DNA of 64,000 nucleotides from Odontesthes bonariensis (lineage: Eukaryota > Chordata > Actinopteri > Atheriniformes > Atherinopsidae), in contig NC_134509.1 in assembly GCF_027942865.1 (NCBI RefSeq), forward strand, positions 17,262,017-17,326,016, written 5' to 3'. Below are positions 33,005 to 46,400 of this stretch, piece after piece (position 1 is the first letter of the stretch; the number at the start of each line of letters is the position of its first letter). Below the pieces are notes generated by a model, which worked only from the letters and a program-made list of their open reading frames with translations, made no database searches and was not told the DNA's origin. The translations under genes were made by a program, and so were the position numbers.

Positions 33005-35650
33005 TTTTCCCACGAAAGAGCCGAGACAACTTGCCGTCCAGACTTGGCAGTCTCAAGCAGAATACCTAGTGTAATCACTCAGTTGTAAATCCGGGATAGC
33101 GATTTAGAGACTCCCAAAACGACAGCCACTCAGTCCCATCAAAGTGCAAGCCGACTTCATAGATTCCAATATGGCCTCTGGCTGGACTGCTTCAGCCAGG
33201 CAAAGATTGCGTCATGACGTAAATGTGCGTATCCTACCCGGGTGATTATGGGAACTTGAGTTTGTTGTGTATAATTTCGTTTTTAACTCAGGAAAGTCGG
33301 ACTTCAAGGAGGTAAAAACGAACAACGAACACACGTTTTTATACAAATATAAGGCTGTATTGGTTGACCCTGAGAGCATAGCACAATTATAATGGAGAAA
33401 ATAGACATTTCACAAAACACAGCGACAAAGCACATTATTTCACAAAACAAAAACACAGTTTAGAGAACAAAGCATTCCATTTTACAAGATCTAATAATAC
33501 CAAAGACAAACAAACCCCCCCCACAACATTTCTGAAAGCACAACAAAAAAATATACTCGGCAACCAGAAAACGTGTGTTTTAAAATGTGTTTAAAAAGGA
33601 AAAACGGTTGTTGTTGTTTCAGCTTTGGTTTACAATGTATTGTCCAGCATTGTGTGTCATGTACATCTAACTGATGCATCAACTTACTCTAGGCTTTCGA
33701 CATAAAATAAAAACAAGAGCATCAGCAACAGTATTAACTGAAGTTGGTGGTGAATGTGGGGCAGGACTTATCAGTGATATAACTGCTTCTCAGTTGTACA
33801 AACAGGAATCAATTAAAGGGTTACGACATAATAGGATTGTTCATATATGGGCCAAACAGCCATGAGGAGAGAAAAGTATCACTGATGTTCTTATGAAAAT
33901 GTCAGATGACAAGTGCCACCCTTTCTACTTTTACAATAAGGCTTAAAACGTACCCTTTTAATTAGATTTTAGTGAGCAACACTAAAGCAAACTACTTGTC
34001 TGAAGGACTTCAATGATTGGCTGTGTGGGATGGCCACCCCAACCACCCTTTGGTTCCACCCTTGTGCATTTGTGATGTTGCAGGTAGTTCTTAATTGATT
34101 AATTTAGTTTGAAAAACTAAGTTAGACTTTTGTCTTGTCTTGCCATACTTTTCTTACCTTTTTGAGGATTTCAAATAAACGGGGCTACTTTAGGGTAAAA
34201 AAACAACAAAAAAAACATTCAATTTCTTTAAGCAATACTCCAGATCAGCAGGTGGCGGTAATGTATCTAAAAGCTGTTTGCTAACTGCAAATACATACTG
34301 GGAAAAAAAATAAGACAAACTGCAATGAGTACTGCTTAACAGCAGGGGGAGCTCGCTCACAGCAAACAATGTAGTCTGCCTCAAATAGTGAGTCGTGGGC
34401 CATTATAGACACCGGACCAGTCTTTCCGGGGTCCAAACATCCTGTCTGGCGTGCTGGTGGAGCGTTACGGGCATCTGGCGACTGATTGGAAGTAAATCTA
34501 TGCAGCGTTTGTCCTAACAGCAGCAGCAGCACCCCTTCAGATAACGTGCAGTGTCTCCCAACGCCGAGGATTTCAGTGAACTACTGCAACGGCTAACGTC
34601 ACAGCTAAGTAGTTAGCCGCATCCGCAGGCAGGTAATCTTCCCAACTTTTGACTGTCGTCATTCCTTTGCGGCGCTGGATCGCCAGTCCAGCGAAATTGC
34701 CTCGCGATTTTTTTATTTTTTTTTTTACTAGTTGAAGTGCTTTTTGTCGAACTTCGTTATCGGCGTTGTCAGATGTTGCAGTTTACGTCAAAGGCTCTGG
34801 AGGCGTTAATTCAAACTAGCGGGCAGCTGCTTGCTGACTAACCCCAAAAAGGATTGATCTGTGTCTGCGTTAATGTCCATACAACGTCAACGCCACGTGA
34901 CAACGTGTGTAGTTTTAAAGAATATTGTTTAATATTTGGTTTTTGGGAGCCGTCGTGAGTCATGTGCTGCAACAGGTAATACACCCAGCATTGCCAAACG
35001 TCAAGAGTGTGTTCCGGGGTGTGAGGCTGCATCATACAGGAAAAAGAGCAGCCGCTCCGACAAGCACTGCCAACCGGGTAAATGTCTGTGTAATGCAATA
35101 AAAAAAAAAAAAAAAACACCACACCTTAGACTCGAACCGTGAGATAAATGGCCCACGTCGATAAGCGGTTTTTGCCATTTAATTATGAGAGCAAACGAGA
35201 CATTGCTCTAATTAAACTATCTATTGCATGAGTAAAAAGTATTAGGAGTTCATTTGAGGGGTCTTGCGGCCCGGTGGCAGCTGGGATATCCCCATGCCCC
35301 CCGCCCCCGACCCTGAACAGGATGAAGCGGCTATAAAGAAAGTGAATGAATGACTCAAATTGGAGCAAAGTGTTTAAAGGCAACACATTCAGAAGCATTT
35401 GGAGTGCTTTACACAGCGATAAAGAGCTGTGTTGGGGTGTATGTATAGATGGACAATTCGTTGCAAAAAGAGATACTACAGCTCCCTTGAACTTTGATTG
35501 AGGTGTGGTTACTGTGAAGGCAACAGCAGGTGATTCACATCTTATTGTTTTTACGTGTATCTTGAAATAAATCACAAGAAGTAGAATTCGATCTCTCTTT
35601 TTTTTTTTTTTCCATCAAAGTGCTTAAAAAAATGTGCCTGGATTTTTTAA
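33005..35650. other. Head-to-head interval between fam193a and arfip1
   Basis: It must hold the promoters and 5' UTRs of both genes. A possible arfip1 untranslated first exon ends at the donor GCAG|GTAATC (34632/34633). A CpG-containing stretch lies at about 34430-34700. No TATA box is evident. Nothing else was recognised. Confidence 0.4.
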
Positions 35651-35729
35651 ATGGCTCATAAACGGCAGCCAACTGAGTTTATCTTTGAGAAAAACCCTGT
35701 GCTTCATTCTATGACCTCGCCTCGTGAAG
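35651..35729 (+). CDS. arfip1: Possible arfip1 mini-exon upstream of the extension
   Basis: ATG at 35651 directly follows an in-frame TAA. It opens 26 codons (MAHKRQPTEFIFEKNPVLHS...) to a donor GAAG|GTAAGC. The acceptor TGCTTTCAG at 35788 keeps the frame into 35789-36138. The intron would be only 59 bases. It may instead be untranslated leader. Confidence 0.35.
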
Positions 35730-35790
35730 GTAAGCCGCCAGCCAGCTCAGTCGGACCTTTTCACACCCGCCTGTCTGTCTGCTTTCAGGT

Positions 35791-36138
35791 ATGTCTGAAG
35801 TTAGTCTTGAGGTTGAGTCGGAGAAGGCCTCAGCCGAGGACCCTCAGATGGATTGTGAGGAGGCTCACGAAGCTGGGGGCAGTTTGAGTGAGGATCAGAG
35901 ACAGGCGAGCGTAGACGGTAGCGATGGAGGAGAGGACAGAGCCGATGTGCTGTACGATATTGATATTAACAGTGATGGAGAAAACGCTGAATCCGGTGGT
36001 AAGGACGTTCGGGAGGAGGATGGGGGCACTAAGGGCGCGTTGCCTAGAAGTGTAGACAGTGGAGGACGTGAGGCGAAACGCCACCCTGAGACGACCGTAA
36101 CGCCAGAGGAAAGCGGAGATTCTCACTCTGACGCAAAG
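35791..36138 (+). CDS. arfip1: Upstream exon giving an acidic N-terminal extension to arfip1
   Basis: ATG at 35791 opens 116 codons (MSEVSLEVESEKASAEDPQM...), rich in Asp, Glu, Gly and Ser, with LYDIDINSDGENAESGG in the middle. It ends at GCAAAG|GTGATA. Joined to the exon at 40356 it continues in frame as [13 protein letters not shown], so the conserved arfaptin start would become internal. I do not know this extension from other arfaptins. Alternatives are an upstream reading frame, or an exon of a separate transcript. Confidence 0.5.
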
Positions 36139-37836
36139 GTGATATTTATCTTCACTTCGAACAATCCACCTGCTCTGGCACTTCCTCGCTGCGCTCTCGC
36201 TTGTTTTGCTTTTCTAAATTTTTTTTTTTTTTTCTGTGGTGGCGGCGTTCTCTTTCCTATTGAATCGGTAAAAATTTCATCATGTTTTTTTTTATATATA
36301 TATATCAGAAACGATCCACCACATAAGCCTGAGTCGTAGAGTAATGTGACTTTTTCTCTCGCAGTCTGTTGTCGGGCTTCTGATTCTATATGCTTTGCTG
36401 AAGCTTACAGAAAACTAGCTGATGCTTATGGTGCGCTGGGTGGTGTTCTCACTAATTGGTCATTTGTTTCTCCCTGACATACCTGAAGCATTTCCACAGC
36501 GATGATCAAGGCTCCATGCATTTCCTGGCTTTTCTGGCATATTTTATTACATTTTTTTTTTTTTTTTTTGCAGAATGATTGCTGTCAAACATGTATGTGT
36601 GTTGTTTATTACCATGTGACATGAATGCATTCGGTTGCTTTTCAGTTGTCATCTCTGCTGTCAGTAAGTATTCAGTCCTCTACATGTGTGGATGATATGA
36701 AAATGATACAGTTTTGTCCTGTTTGTAAGTGGAGTGGGCATACAGCTCTTGAATTCTACACGTGTCAGTCACATGGTCGGGTAAGTGGCAGCTTTGGCCT
36801 CCTGACTGCACATTGTCAGGCAGTCCCACATTTCTATGCAGGACTACGTGTTTCTGGAACGTGTGACTCCTGACTTGCACTCTGTTTCAGGCACACTGCC
36901 AGCATTGAGCCCTACATCCCAAGACTTTCACGTTGCATTCATCGTCATTCACTTTTTTCATTTGGAAATGTAAATGCTGCAAAGTTGCCGCAGGGAATTT
37001 ACTTTTTTTCTTCTTCTTCACGCCCAACTTTTTACCTGTTTTTTTTTTTTTTTTTATCAGCTTGAGAAGCAACACTTAAATGCTTCCTTATTGCTGACGC
37101 AGCAAGCTGAACAGTGAGCTTATTGTTGTTTTCCTTTCCTCCCTTCTCAACTGTAGGGAAGGTATAACATGTTCCTTACTGTGTCTGATTAATTCCCAGC
37201 CAGTGAACTATTGTGAGTGCTCCTGTGCTTTTACACTGAATATAAGAAGCTGTCCTGCAGATAGTTGGTAGGATCGATTGGGCTCCGAGACCCCATTATT
37301 GTCCGTAAATCCCCGGTTTAAATAGTTCCATCCCCATAACGTCCTGCAAAGTGAAAGGACTCTTGCATCGTATAGTTATGGAGTCAATTCAGTTAAAGAG
37401 CACACAGATGTTTTTTTGGGGGTTTTTTTAAGTTCTACTCGGATATGTGCGGTTTCCCCCCCCCTGTTTAAACCTGATGTCTCAGTTAACCATCAGTCAG
37501 GTGTCAGCCAGTCTTATCTGCAGTAGGTCCTTAGACAGGCGGAGCCATACATATCTGTGATGCCTGCGTGCGGGTGTCCTGTGGCCTTTAAGTATTCATG
37601 TATCTGTCACATGACTCAACAGTCTAAAGAAAGTCTTTGTTGCAGGTGCCGACTTGAAATCATTTTGCCTTTGGTGCTCTGAATATGTCCCAATCTGGCT
37701 CATATTCGTATGGTTGATGACGAGTTTTTAGCCATAAGGAGAAATCTTCTGATCTTGAACCCTGAAAGTCTGCACAGCCTCGCAGACGAACTTGTTTACA
37801 TCAAGCACTCCTTTAAGACACAGAAATGAATTCTCT

Positions 37837-38259
37837 TTAAAGCTGCCGTCGGCAGGTTTTCAAAATTCCGAGTCTAAATTCGGAAAATTCGAACTGATAC
37901 AACTTTCAGGTCCCTCCCCCTCTGTGGACGAGGTTGTGCACGTGAGTTCACACCAGTGTGCGCGCACACAAGCTGGGGGCAGACTCACGCTCAGCATGGA
38001 AGACGTGGTTGGTGACTGTTCTGCTCAGATAATAGATCAATAATAAACCTAACGTGATTGGTTAAAAACAGCCGGGAGCGCTCGATTTTTGCAAGCACGA
38101 TTTTTGCAAGCACGATTTTTGCAAGCACGATTTCAGGCTTCAGAGGGAGCTACAGAATTCGGGATTTTTCCTAAACAGCCTATTTAATATTCTCCTTTCA
38201 GAATCCCATGACAGTTCAAGCTAAAATGACTAAAAAAAAGTTGCCGACGGCAGCTTTAA
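37837..38259. mobile_element. TTAA-flanked MITE with internal 15-bp tandem repeat
   Basis: The element (37841-38255, 415 bp) begins AGCTGCCGTCGGCA and ends TGCCGACGGCAGCT, with TTAA on both sides. Inside, a 15-base unit CGATTTTTGCAAGCA is repeated three times (38083-38127). It lies in the first long arfip1 intron, which otherwise (36139-40355) shows nothing recognised. Confidence 0.8.
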
Positions 38260-40260
38260 GCACCACGGCACAAAATGCAAAAGATGTTGACCAAAACTGT
38301 AGCTGAACTTGCTTTGCTGTTCGTCGCACTCGTGTAAAATTAAAAGCTAAAACACTATTTTCACCATGTTGAAAAAGCGGACCCAACGCATGAATTCAAT
38401 GCAAAAGTCAAAACCCTTCTTATTATTATTTTTTCTTTCTTTTTGTCAAAACTTGGTGTTTCCATAGGTTTTTGGAGATATTTTTTGCCGTTCTTTGGAG
38501 GCCTTTTTTTTTTTTTTTTTTAACTGCTCATTCTTGGAGGGGGGGGGGGGTTGTTGGTTTGGTTTTTCCTCTCATTTACATATGACATACCCGGACAGAT
38601 CCTCTTGATCACATTCTTTCTGCTTCAGAAACAGGAATTGTTCGTTGGATAGTCATGCTGAAACATTTCTCCCCCTCTTAGCTTAGGAGTATTTCAGTAT
38701 GTCCCCTAATATTTTCACTTTATGCACTCGTCCCCTCTAATGTCGCGCTTTGTGCTTCACTCCAAAATGCTGGACCCCATGTGACTAAAGAACGCGCCAT
38801 CCAGCATCCACTGGGTTTTTTTCCTGTATGATCTGCAAAAATGTAAAGCGCGTTTATGCTAAAGAGGAAGCTGGACACTGTCCATGCATGTTAGTTTTGT
38901 GCACTGCCTTTCAAGCTGTCTGTGCCACAGAAAGCTGATGTCCTGTATCCTCTTTATTCAGTAAGACTGGAAACAGATTTTAAAGTTTCTCCTGCAGTTC
39001 TTGTCCACGTGGAGCCCTGACCCTCCCGTTCAAATGAGGGATGGAAGGTTTTTTTGTTTGCTTTTTGTCATAGAGTTTAGAAATTGAGACGGTTCTGGTG
39101 CTCACAGGTCATTTTATGGCCACGTGCAAAATAACAGATGAACCCAATTTTGTTTGAGTGATCACAGCTTTTCTAATCTGTGTGTCGGGGATCGCGTTTC
39201 TACTTTGGATTTTTTTTTGTTGTAAAAGTCTTTCTTTGATTATGCATAAGAGGAAATGCTTTACCGAGAGGCGAACCGCTCAGAATCATTTAACATTGAA
39301 GCGATAATTAACAGGGTGTCTTCTCTATGTAACATTTCAGTAAATGGGACTGTTTTATGTTTACTTTTGTGGGTAATTTGACATCATTTTTAGGGACCGC
39401 CCTGGTGGTCAGTAAAGTTGTAATTACTAAATGATAGCGTTAAACCTGCTTCCTTTTTACCCTAGTTTAATGTATGTTTATGATTTAATTGTACGAATGA
39501 AACTGACTATTGTGTACTCGCAGTGAAACCACTCGGACAGACCAGGATCCTGTTACCTGGTGATCTGGTTGCCATTTTCATTATTTAGACGGTGGTCAGA
39601 GTCCTTAGGTGACACGTCTTATTCAGAAATACACATTCAGATTGACTGATTCTTTAAACATGATTGTATAGTATATAATATTGAATTTTTTTTTTGTTTG
39701 TTTTTTTTGCTAAAGCTTCCCATAAACAAGCCCCATGAAGTAGCACGCAGAGCGTCGAGCTCATTAGGTCAGTGTCCCAGTTTCCAAGTCCGCAGTGATT
39801 AGGCCATAAAACTGCACAGGACCTAACCCAGCTCTATCTTCTTCCTACAACTCCAGTGAGCCAGTGAGCCATTGTAAAATATGGAAGTGTTGAAAATTGA
39901 TGTGAGCTGTTGTTGCACAAGACATTCGTATTATTGCTAACATTTGAATCATTTAATATGACTCTCTCGTAGCTTTCCTTTCTGTCTCCAAAGTCATTTA
40001 AAGAAGCATGAGCAGGAGAGGATGAGTTGACCTGTTTGCTGTAATTTACTTCAACATTTTGGATGACCCCCGGTGATGACTGTAAGGTTTAGGCATCAAA
40101 TATTAGATGTTATAGCATGTTATAGTGCTTTGAGTGAAGTAAAAATGTCTTGTCCTCAGACTATGTATGTGTTTTTGTGCCTGATTTTAGATAGAAAATG
40201 TAGGTTGTTAACATAGTTTTCAGGGCCTTGGCCCATATTTCTCTCTCTGCCAGTGTCCAC

Positions 40261-40271
40261 AAGATGGCGGC
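40261..40271 (+). promoter_or_regulatory. YY1-type motif just upstream of the canonical arfip1 start exon
   Basis: AAGATGGCGGC is a full match to the YY1 consensus, commonly placed just downstream of transcription starts. It is about 95 bp upstream of the exon with the conserved ATG (40365). It could mark an internal promoter that yields the usual 368-residue protein. One motif alone is weak evidence. Confidence 0.35.
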
Positions 40272-40355
40272 CCACGCCTGTCGTCTCCCAAGAGATCTTC
40301 CTGACTTCTTTGTCCTTAAGCAATAACTCCTTCATATCACTGCTCCTCATTGCAG

Positions 40356-40457
40356 GAGAGCACAATGGCTGAAGAGTCCCAGAGAAGCTCAGCTGCGGAG
40401 ATCCCGGTGACCAGCAATGGAGACCTGGAACAGAGCCCCGAGACAGTTTTCCAGAGG
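40356..40457 (+). CDS. arfip1: arfip1 coding exon with canonical start
   Basis: The nine bases before the ATG read E-S-T in frame with the upstream exon. Residues 1-31, [20 protein letters not shown] and on. The donor is AGG|GTAAGA. Confidence 0.88.
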
Positions 40458-43400
40458 GTAAGAGCTCCATCAGAGGCTTTTTAGAACAGCTCTTTGGCCC
40501 CATTTCATTGGCCCTACTGTTCAGCCCAACCTCTCTGATTTGCATAAGTTAGACATCCCTTTTCCTTCGGGGATCAAAGAGTAGTGGTCATTTAGCCCCA
40601 AAAGAAAAGAAAAGGGACACCCTACCTCTGCAAAAGGCACAAGGACAGGAAGTGGGATTGGGCCTATAAGTGTCTTATCTAGAGTTAGAATCAGTTACTT
40701 TTCTGCACTGCTGCCCCAGTCCTTTCGTTGTAGGATGACGCATTTCTTATGATACATTTGCCTTTCATCGATCAAGTAAAAAAGCTTTTATTGAGGTGAA
40801 TCAGCATTTAATCTTTGGCTCTGATTATGGGGAAACGCACGGCTGTAGCTGACAGTGATTCTCATTTATTTATTTTTTTCTGTTTACTGAATGTAAACAG
40901 GGAGTTTTGTCTCTTTATTTTCAACTTCCTTTATTCTGAACAGAACACAACTGTCATTATATTTGGTACATCAAAACATGAACTCTGTACTTTTGATAGG
41001 TTAGGCCCAACAAATTTTAGGCATCACTGCTTTTTTTAGTGGGGGGGGTTAAAAAAAATTAATTCAGGCTTTAATTGTGATGTTGTTCTCGGAGTAATAG
41101 GCTAGTAATTTATCTTTGAGTTTCAACAAAATTAAAAGTTGGTCTAAAACTATTTTTGTGTATTCAAACGTCTTATATTGACACGGGGAAAGTTGGGGTG
41201 AAAGTGAACATCTCAGTTTCCCGTTTGTCGGCTTCTTCATTCAACTGTGCTTTGATATTGTTGTTGTTATGATTTTGATCATTTTCAATAGGACTCCCAC
41301 CCCGGTACCCCTGGTCCCCTGAACCTTTCAGAGTCTTGTGTCAACTCCAGCAACTCTGCTTCGACAGTAGAGGGCATCGTCGAATCAGGACCATACAAAG
41401 GTGGGCGATCCTCTTCCCCTTATTGCTGTTCCCTTTTATTTGTGTGTGCACCGTTTCCTCACCATTGACTTTCGTGAGGCAACAGCTCACCAGAGTCTTA
41501 TCGGGCGTTGTCAGCTTTCTACATGATGTGATTTTTGCTCCAGCGTTACGTGTTAAAAGACTGCTTCTCTCTGCATGCGTTTCCAGTGCTCCACTTTTGG
41601 TTGTAAATCTCTGTGAGAAATGAAAAGGTAGAAATTTGAATTTGTAAAGGTGGCCATCCCATTGAATTTAATGAGTTTGCTCTGATCTCTTGGTCGTAAC
41701 CCTCCTTTCCTTTTCATCATCGTGTTCTTGTTACAGATGCAAATAAAAAAAAATCTCCCTATAGAGCAGGGAGCTGTTGTATCATGTTAACCTCGGTGTT
41801 GCCATGGCTATTTTCCATGTTATTCTCACTGGTTGAGGAAGGCCTTTGTTCATTAGCACACTCGACCTGCAACATTAGAAGAGCTACTGTAATAAGGGGG
41901 CTGGACGACACTTGAAATCAACATAAATGTGAAATTTCTCCTTATACTTGTTTGGCAGGAGGGTAGCATGCTCTAATCAATCATAACTGTGAATATCCCT
42001 TAGGGTCAGCAAGCCTGCCCGCGTCTCCCGTGTCACCTGTAGCTCCCGGCTCAGCCGTTGCTAGCCGCCTGGCGCGCTCCTTCAGCGATTGTCAGGCTGA
42101 GAAAGGTACCCGGAGCAATGGTGTATCAATCAGACGGCACACAATTAATGGAAATTGTACCTTTCTTGGTTTGCACGTGTTGCTGACCTGCTCTTGCTCA
42201 CCCGGGCTGCGCCTCATTCAGAATCCAACCTCACTTCTCCCTTTTTGTTCGTGGGCTCTCCAGATCTTTCCTTCTGTCAAATGTGAGCTAACTCGAGCAC
42301 TTTTGTGCTTTGTTCTGGCTCTTGTTGATCATTTACTTGTCATTAATGGTCGTCGTCCTGAGATGCAGATAACAAGGTCACTTGACACCTTTGCTTGGCT
42401 TGAAAAGAATTTATTTATTTTTTTTTAAATTTTAAAAAACTTTTGGGATTTTAACGTGGTTTCTTTTCCTGCTTGTAACCTTTTATCCCATCAAGTTAAC
42501 TGAAGACTCTCAGTAGAACCTTGAAACTGTCATAATGTAGGAAAAACTGATCAGACAAGAGAGCGATATGTGAATAAATCATGTTATAATCAACCACCAG
42601 TTATTCATTTCAGTGTTTCAGCTGAATTGATCGAACTACTGTGCAGTACTGCCAAGTGGTGCATCTAACAATAATAGAAAATGACGTAACTAACTTCTGA
42701 TATGGGAATCAACAATAGTTCATTAATTGCTCATTACCGAGAGACATTATTGATCATTTTGAGTTGTGTTTTTGGTCATTTGCTAAATGCAAGTCAATTA
42801 TTCACCAGTTCCAGTGAGCGTGTGTAGTCTCAACTATCTTTGTTTGGGAAATGACTCGCTGCTGAGTACTCAGTTAAAGAATATTCTTCCTGTATTTTTG
42901 GTCAGAATTGCAAACCAAACATTTGTTGTTTTTTTTTTCAGTGCTTTACTGTGTATTTAGGAACAAGAATGTAATTCTAGTTGTGATAAATAAGTCTAAA
43001 TGTTTCCAACTCCAAAACTTAGTTTACACGTGCACCGTACAGGGGGGAAATTCCCTCCCCTCCAACACTCCTCTATGGAAAGTATCAAAGGTTGGACCAG
43101 CTGCTACATTTAATGGTAGCATGTGGATAAAGTTGCCAACATTGAGGGGAAATTGTAAGGGGGAAGAGGGATAAAAATATCAATATATATTTATAAGGTC
43201 AACTTTACCCTCTAGCCCTAGTTGATTTTTTTTTTTATTATTTTTTTTTTTTTTTCTTTACGTCTTTGCTTGTTCGCCCGATACCCTCTGTCTCACCGCT
43301 ATGTGTTTGGGTCTGAGCCGGTAGGCAGCTGGCTGCTTCGACAACAAAAACAGAAAAAAAAAAAAAGATGAACAACCTTCATAGAGCAGTGAGAGTAAAT

Positions 43401-46400
43401 CATGAGAGTGAAGTCGGCTAAACGGTGAGCTTCTATTTGTCAAAGTACTCCATAAATGTTTCAGACTCGGGTGAGATTTTCTGGTGACAACTCGCTGTCT
43501 TTTCCTGCTTATTGCTATTTGCCATAAAAGGAAAAAGTATCAATTGTTGCTGCCTGATTACGAACATTATATTTTTTACCTTGTCTGCTTACCTTTTCTA
43601 CATTTTGAGTTCCACATCTCTCAGCATTTCCCTCCCCCATTATCCAAAGAACGCTTTGAAGCGCCGTCACCGTCGGCCTTTAAAAGGTTTCACGTTCTTT
43701 TTGGTGTGAATTCCTCTAATGTCTTAGGTTCAGTGTTTCTTCTGCGCTGTTGTGTTGACGAGACAATCTCATGTTCTCAAAACTGCTTTAAAATCTTTCC
43801 TGCAGAATTGCACCGTCAGAACTTTTCACCACGTTTTCCTAGCCTTTAGATCCAGTTCAGTCACTCAGCGAGTAAATGACTGTTTAATTGTCCAGGCAGC
43901 GGAGCGGTGGTCCTCTCAGATGACTTAAAGAACCCAGCCATGGAAAAACTGGACCTAGTGAGAAAGTGGAGCATCAACACATATAAAGTAAACCTCACTG
44001 TCCTTGATTTGCTTTTGTGTCCCTCGTCTACCTCTCCCCCTCTCTCAGCTTGTGTCCCACTCTTTAATTTCTCTCAGCTAATTAAGATGTTGGCACAGAA
44101 GTGAAACTGACAGCTGCAAATGATTGGTATGCTCCATCTTTCTATAAACTTTTTGTTCAGGCACCACTTTGCCCCCCCATCAGATTGTCTCTTTTCACAG
44201 TCTCTTTACTCTCGTTTTTTTTCTTTTTTTTTTTTTTTTCTTCCTGACTGTCCACAGTAGAAACCTCCCAGCAGTCACTGTTAGTATTTTCAAGTCAACT
44301 TAAACTCTTTTCAGTGTTGTGCATGTGCTGACGAGCACGCTGTCCTTTGCAGTGTACCAGGCAGATCCTGTCTGAGAAGCTGGGCCGGGGCTCGAAGACC
44401 GTGGACCTGGAGCTGGAGGCGCAGATCGAGTTGCTCCGCGACAACAAAAGGAAGTACCAGAACGTGATCAAGCTGGCTCAGACGCTGGCCAATCAGCTGT
44501 CCCAGATAATGCAGACGCAGAGGCAGCTGGGCGACGCCTTCGCCGACCTCAGCCTCAAGTCACCAGAGCTCCATGTGAGTCGACTCCGCTTAAATCAAAC
44601 AGGCTGGAGGGGACGTAGTGCAAGGAGTCCTCTACACAGTCCCTTTAGTGTGTATTCCTGTTCATTGTGTTTTTTTTTTTTTTTCACCCGTCAAAGCAAG
44701 AGCCACGGTGGATGTGTGCGATCATTGGCGTTCACTTTTGATTGTAAGATTACGCATAAACCACCAAGCCAAATTTAAGGAAACTTATTGGAGAGTTGGT
44801 GCTCACGGGAAGAAAGAAGCGATTCAATTTTGGTGAATTTTATGGGTTCAAATTTGTGAGATGCAACATTGTCCTTCGTGGAAGAGTGCATCAGTCATGT
44901 GTGAATTACACCCCTTCTGCATTTTTCTAGCATTTTGAGGCAATGCTCCGTCTGGGGTGGACAGAGTAACACATGCGCATCACTTTCAACACGACATGAG
45001 GTGTGACTGGCTGCAGTCGCATTAACAGACGCGTTATTTTCCATATGATCGGCTGTTCAGAGGAATCCGACAGTTGATGAACAACAGCGCCGTCCATACA
45101 TTTCTCCTCCGTGGTTTCTCTCATGATCATTAGCTGCAGCACCGAGTCGTCTTCTCTCAGCATCTAAGGAAATGGAGCAGGACTGTTTGAGGTTTAGATC
45201 CTCACCAGCAAAAAAAAAAAGCTTACTTTTCAATAAGCTTAAACATTAAACAGAAATGATATTTTCAGCTGTTCTCATCCGCTCTTACTATGTTTTACAC
45301 AACGAATGGATTCGTTATTACATGTTGAATTGTTACTCTGTAAAAAACTTTGTATTTCACTTTTATGCGCCATCCAGTGTTGCCAAAAAAAACTGCAGGC
45401 CAACTGTAGCTCTTTTTTTCACACAGCGTTTATGAAGCGTGTGGAGCCGTGAGGGGCAAATGAATTAATTCATGTCATCGCTTTATCAGATTGATGAAGT
45501 CGTTAATGTTTTGTGTCTAATGTCTGAAAAGAGCTTTAATGAAGCGTCGGATCACCGTGCGCAGAAGTGAATTACTTAAAAGGTGATTCTCAGTAAGCGT
45601 TTGAGATTCCCCACCTCCTTACCAGGGAGTTACAGGATTTTAATACGAAAATGCCTATTTGATTTTTTTTCTCAAATGAGTGAATAAATACGCCACACTG
45701 CTTAATTAAAGAAAGGAATTGTAATCTTTCATATATTGTGGCCAGTTCAAAGGGCGTGCCTTGTTAAGAGTAATGCAGTTAAATACAAATGTCTTTTAAT
45801 AATTTCAGCCTTCAGAGTTTTTTTTTATTATTTATTTATAAAAAAATTTTTGTAGGCCCCTGTTTTGATTATTTTAACTAGAGAGCATATAGGTTGTTTT
45901 AGTATTCTGTCAATATGAGCATATTGGCAAAGTTCACAGCTTTTAGGTGTGATGAGCGTGTCCTTCATTATTTTCTTTAGGAGGAGTTTGGATACAACGC
46001 GGACACACAGAAGCTTTTGTCCAAAAATGGAGAGACGCTGCTTGCTGCCATCAACTCCTTCATCTCAAGCGTGAACACACTTGTGGACAAAACGATCGAA
46101 GATACCATGATTAACATCAAACAGTACGAAATTGCCAGGTAACGTGTCTGTGGATTTTTGTATTACTTTTGGCCCACATCGAGCTTTACTTGGCTACAAA
46201 ATGTCAGGCTCCATAGACACTCTTCACCTTTGTGTCAGAGGTGAAGCAGTGAAGGTCAGAATGTCTTTTATAGTGGCAACAACTTAGTTAACCATTATTT
46301 ATTTATTATTACAACCATTATTATTATTTATTTTTGTTTCTGTTCATGACTCTGTTCTCAAAGTCCAATATTTCCCGTCTTTTATCTCCAGCCTTTAGGA

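Noticed and set aside
33165-33190. Possible CArG or YY1 motif near the fam193a start
   Set aside because: Neither consensus fits: the A/T core is one base short for CArG and the YY1 core is incomplete.
35183-35575. 130-codon minus-strand frame in the fam193a/arfip1 interval
   Set aside because: No recognisable domain, no clear splice partners, and it covers the likely arfip1 leader region.
40156-40545. 129-codon minus-strand frame
   Set aside because: Antisense to the canonical arfip1 start exon; no family resemblance.
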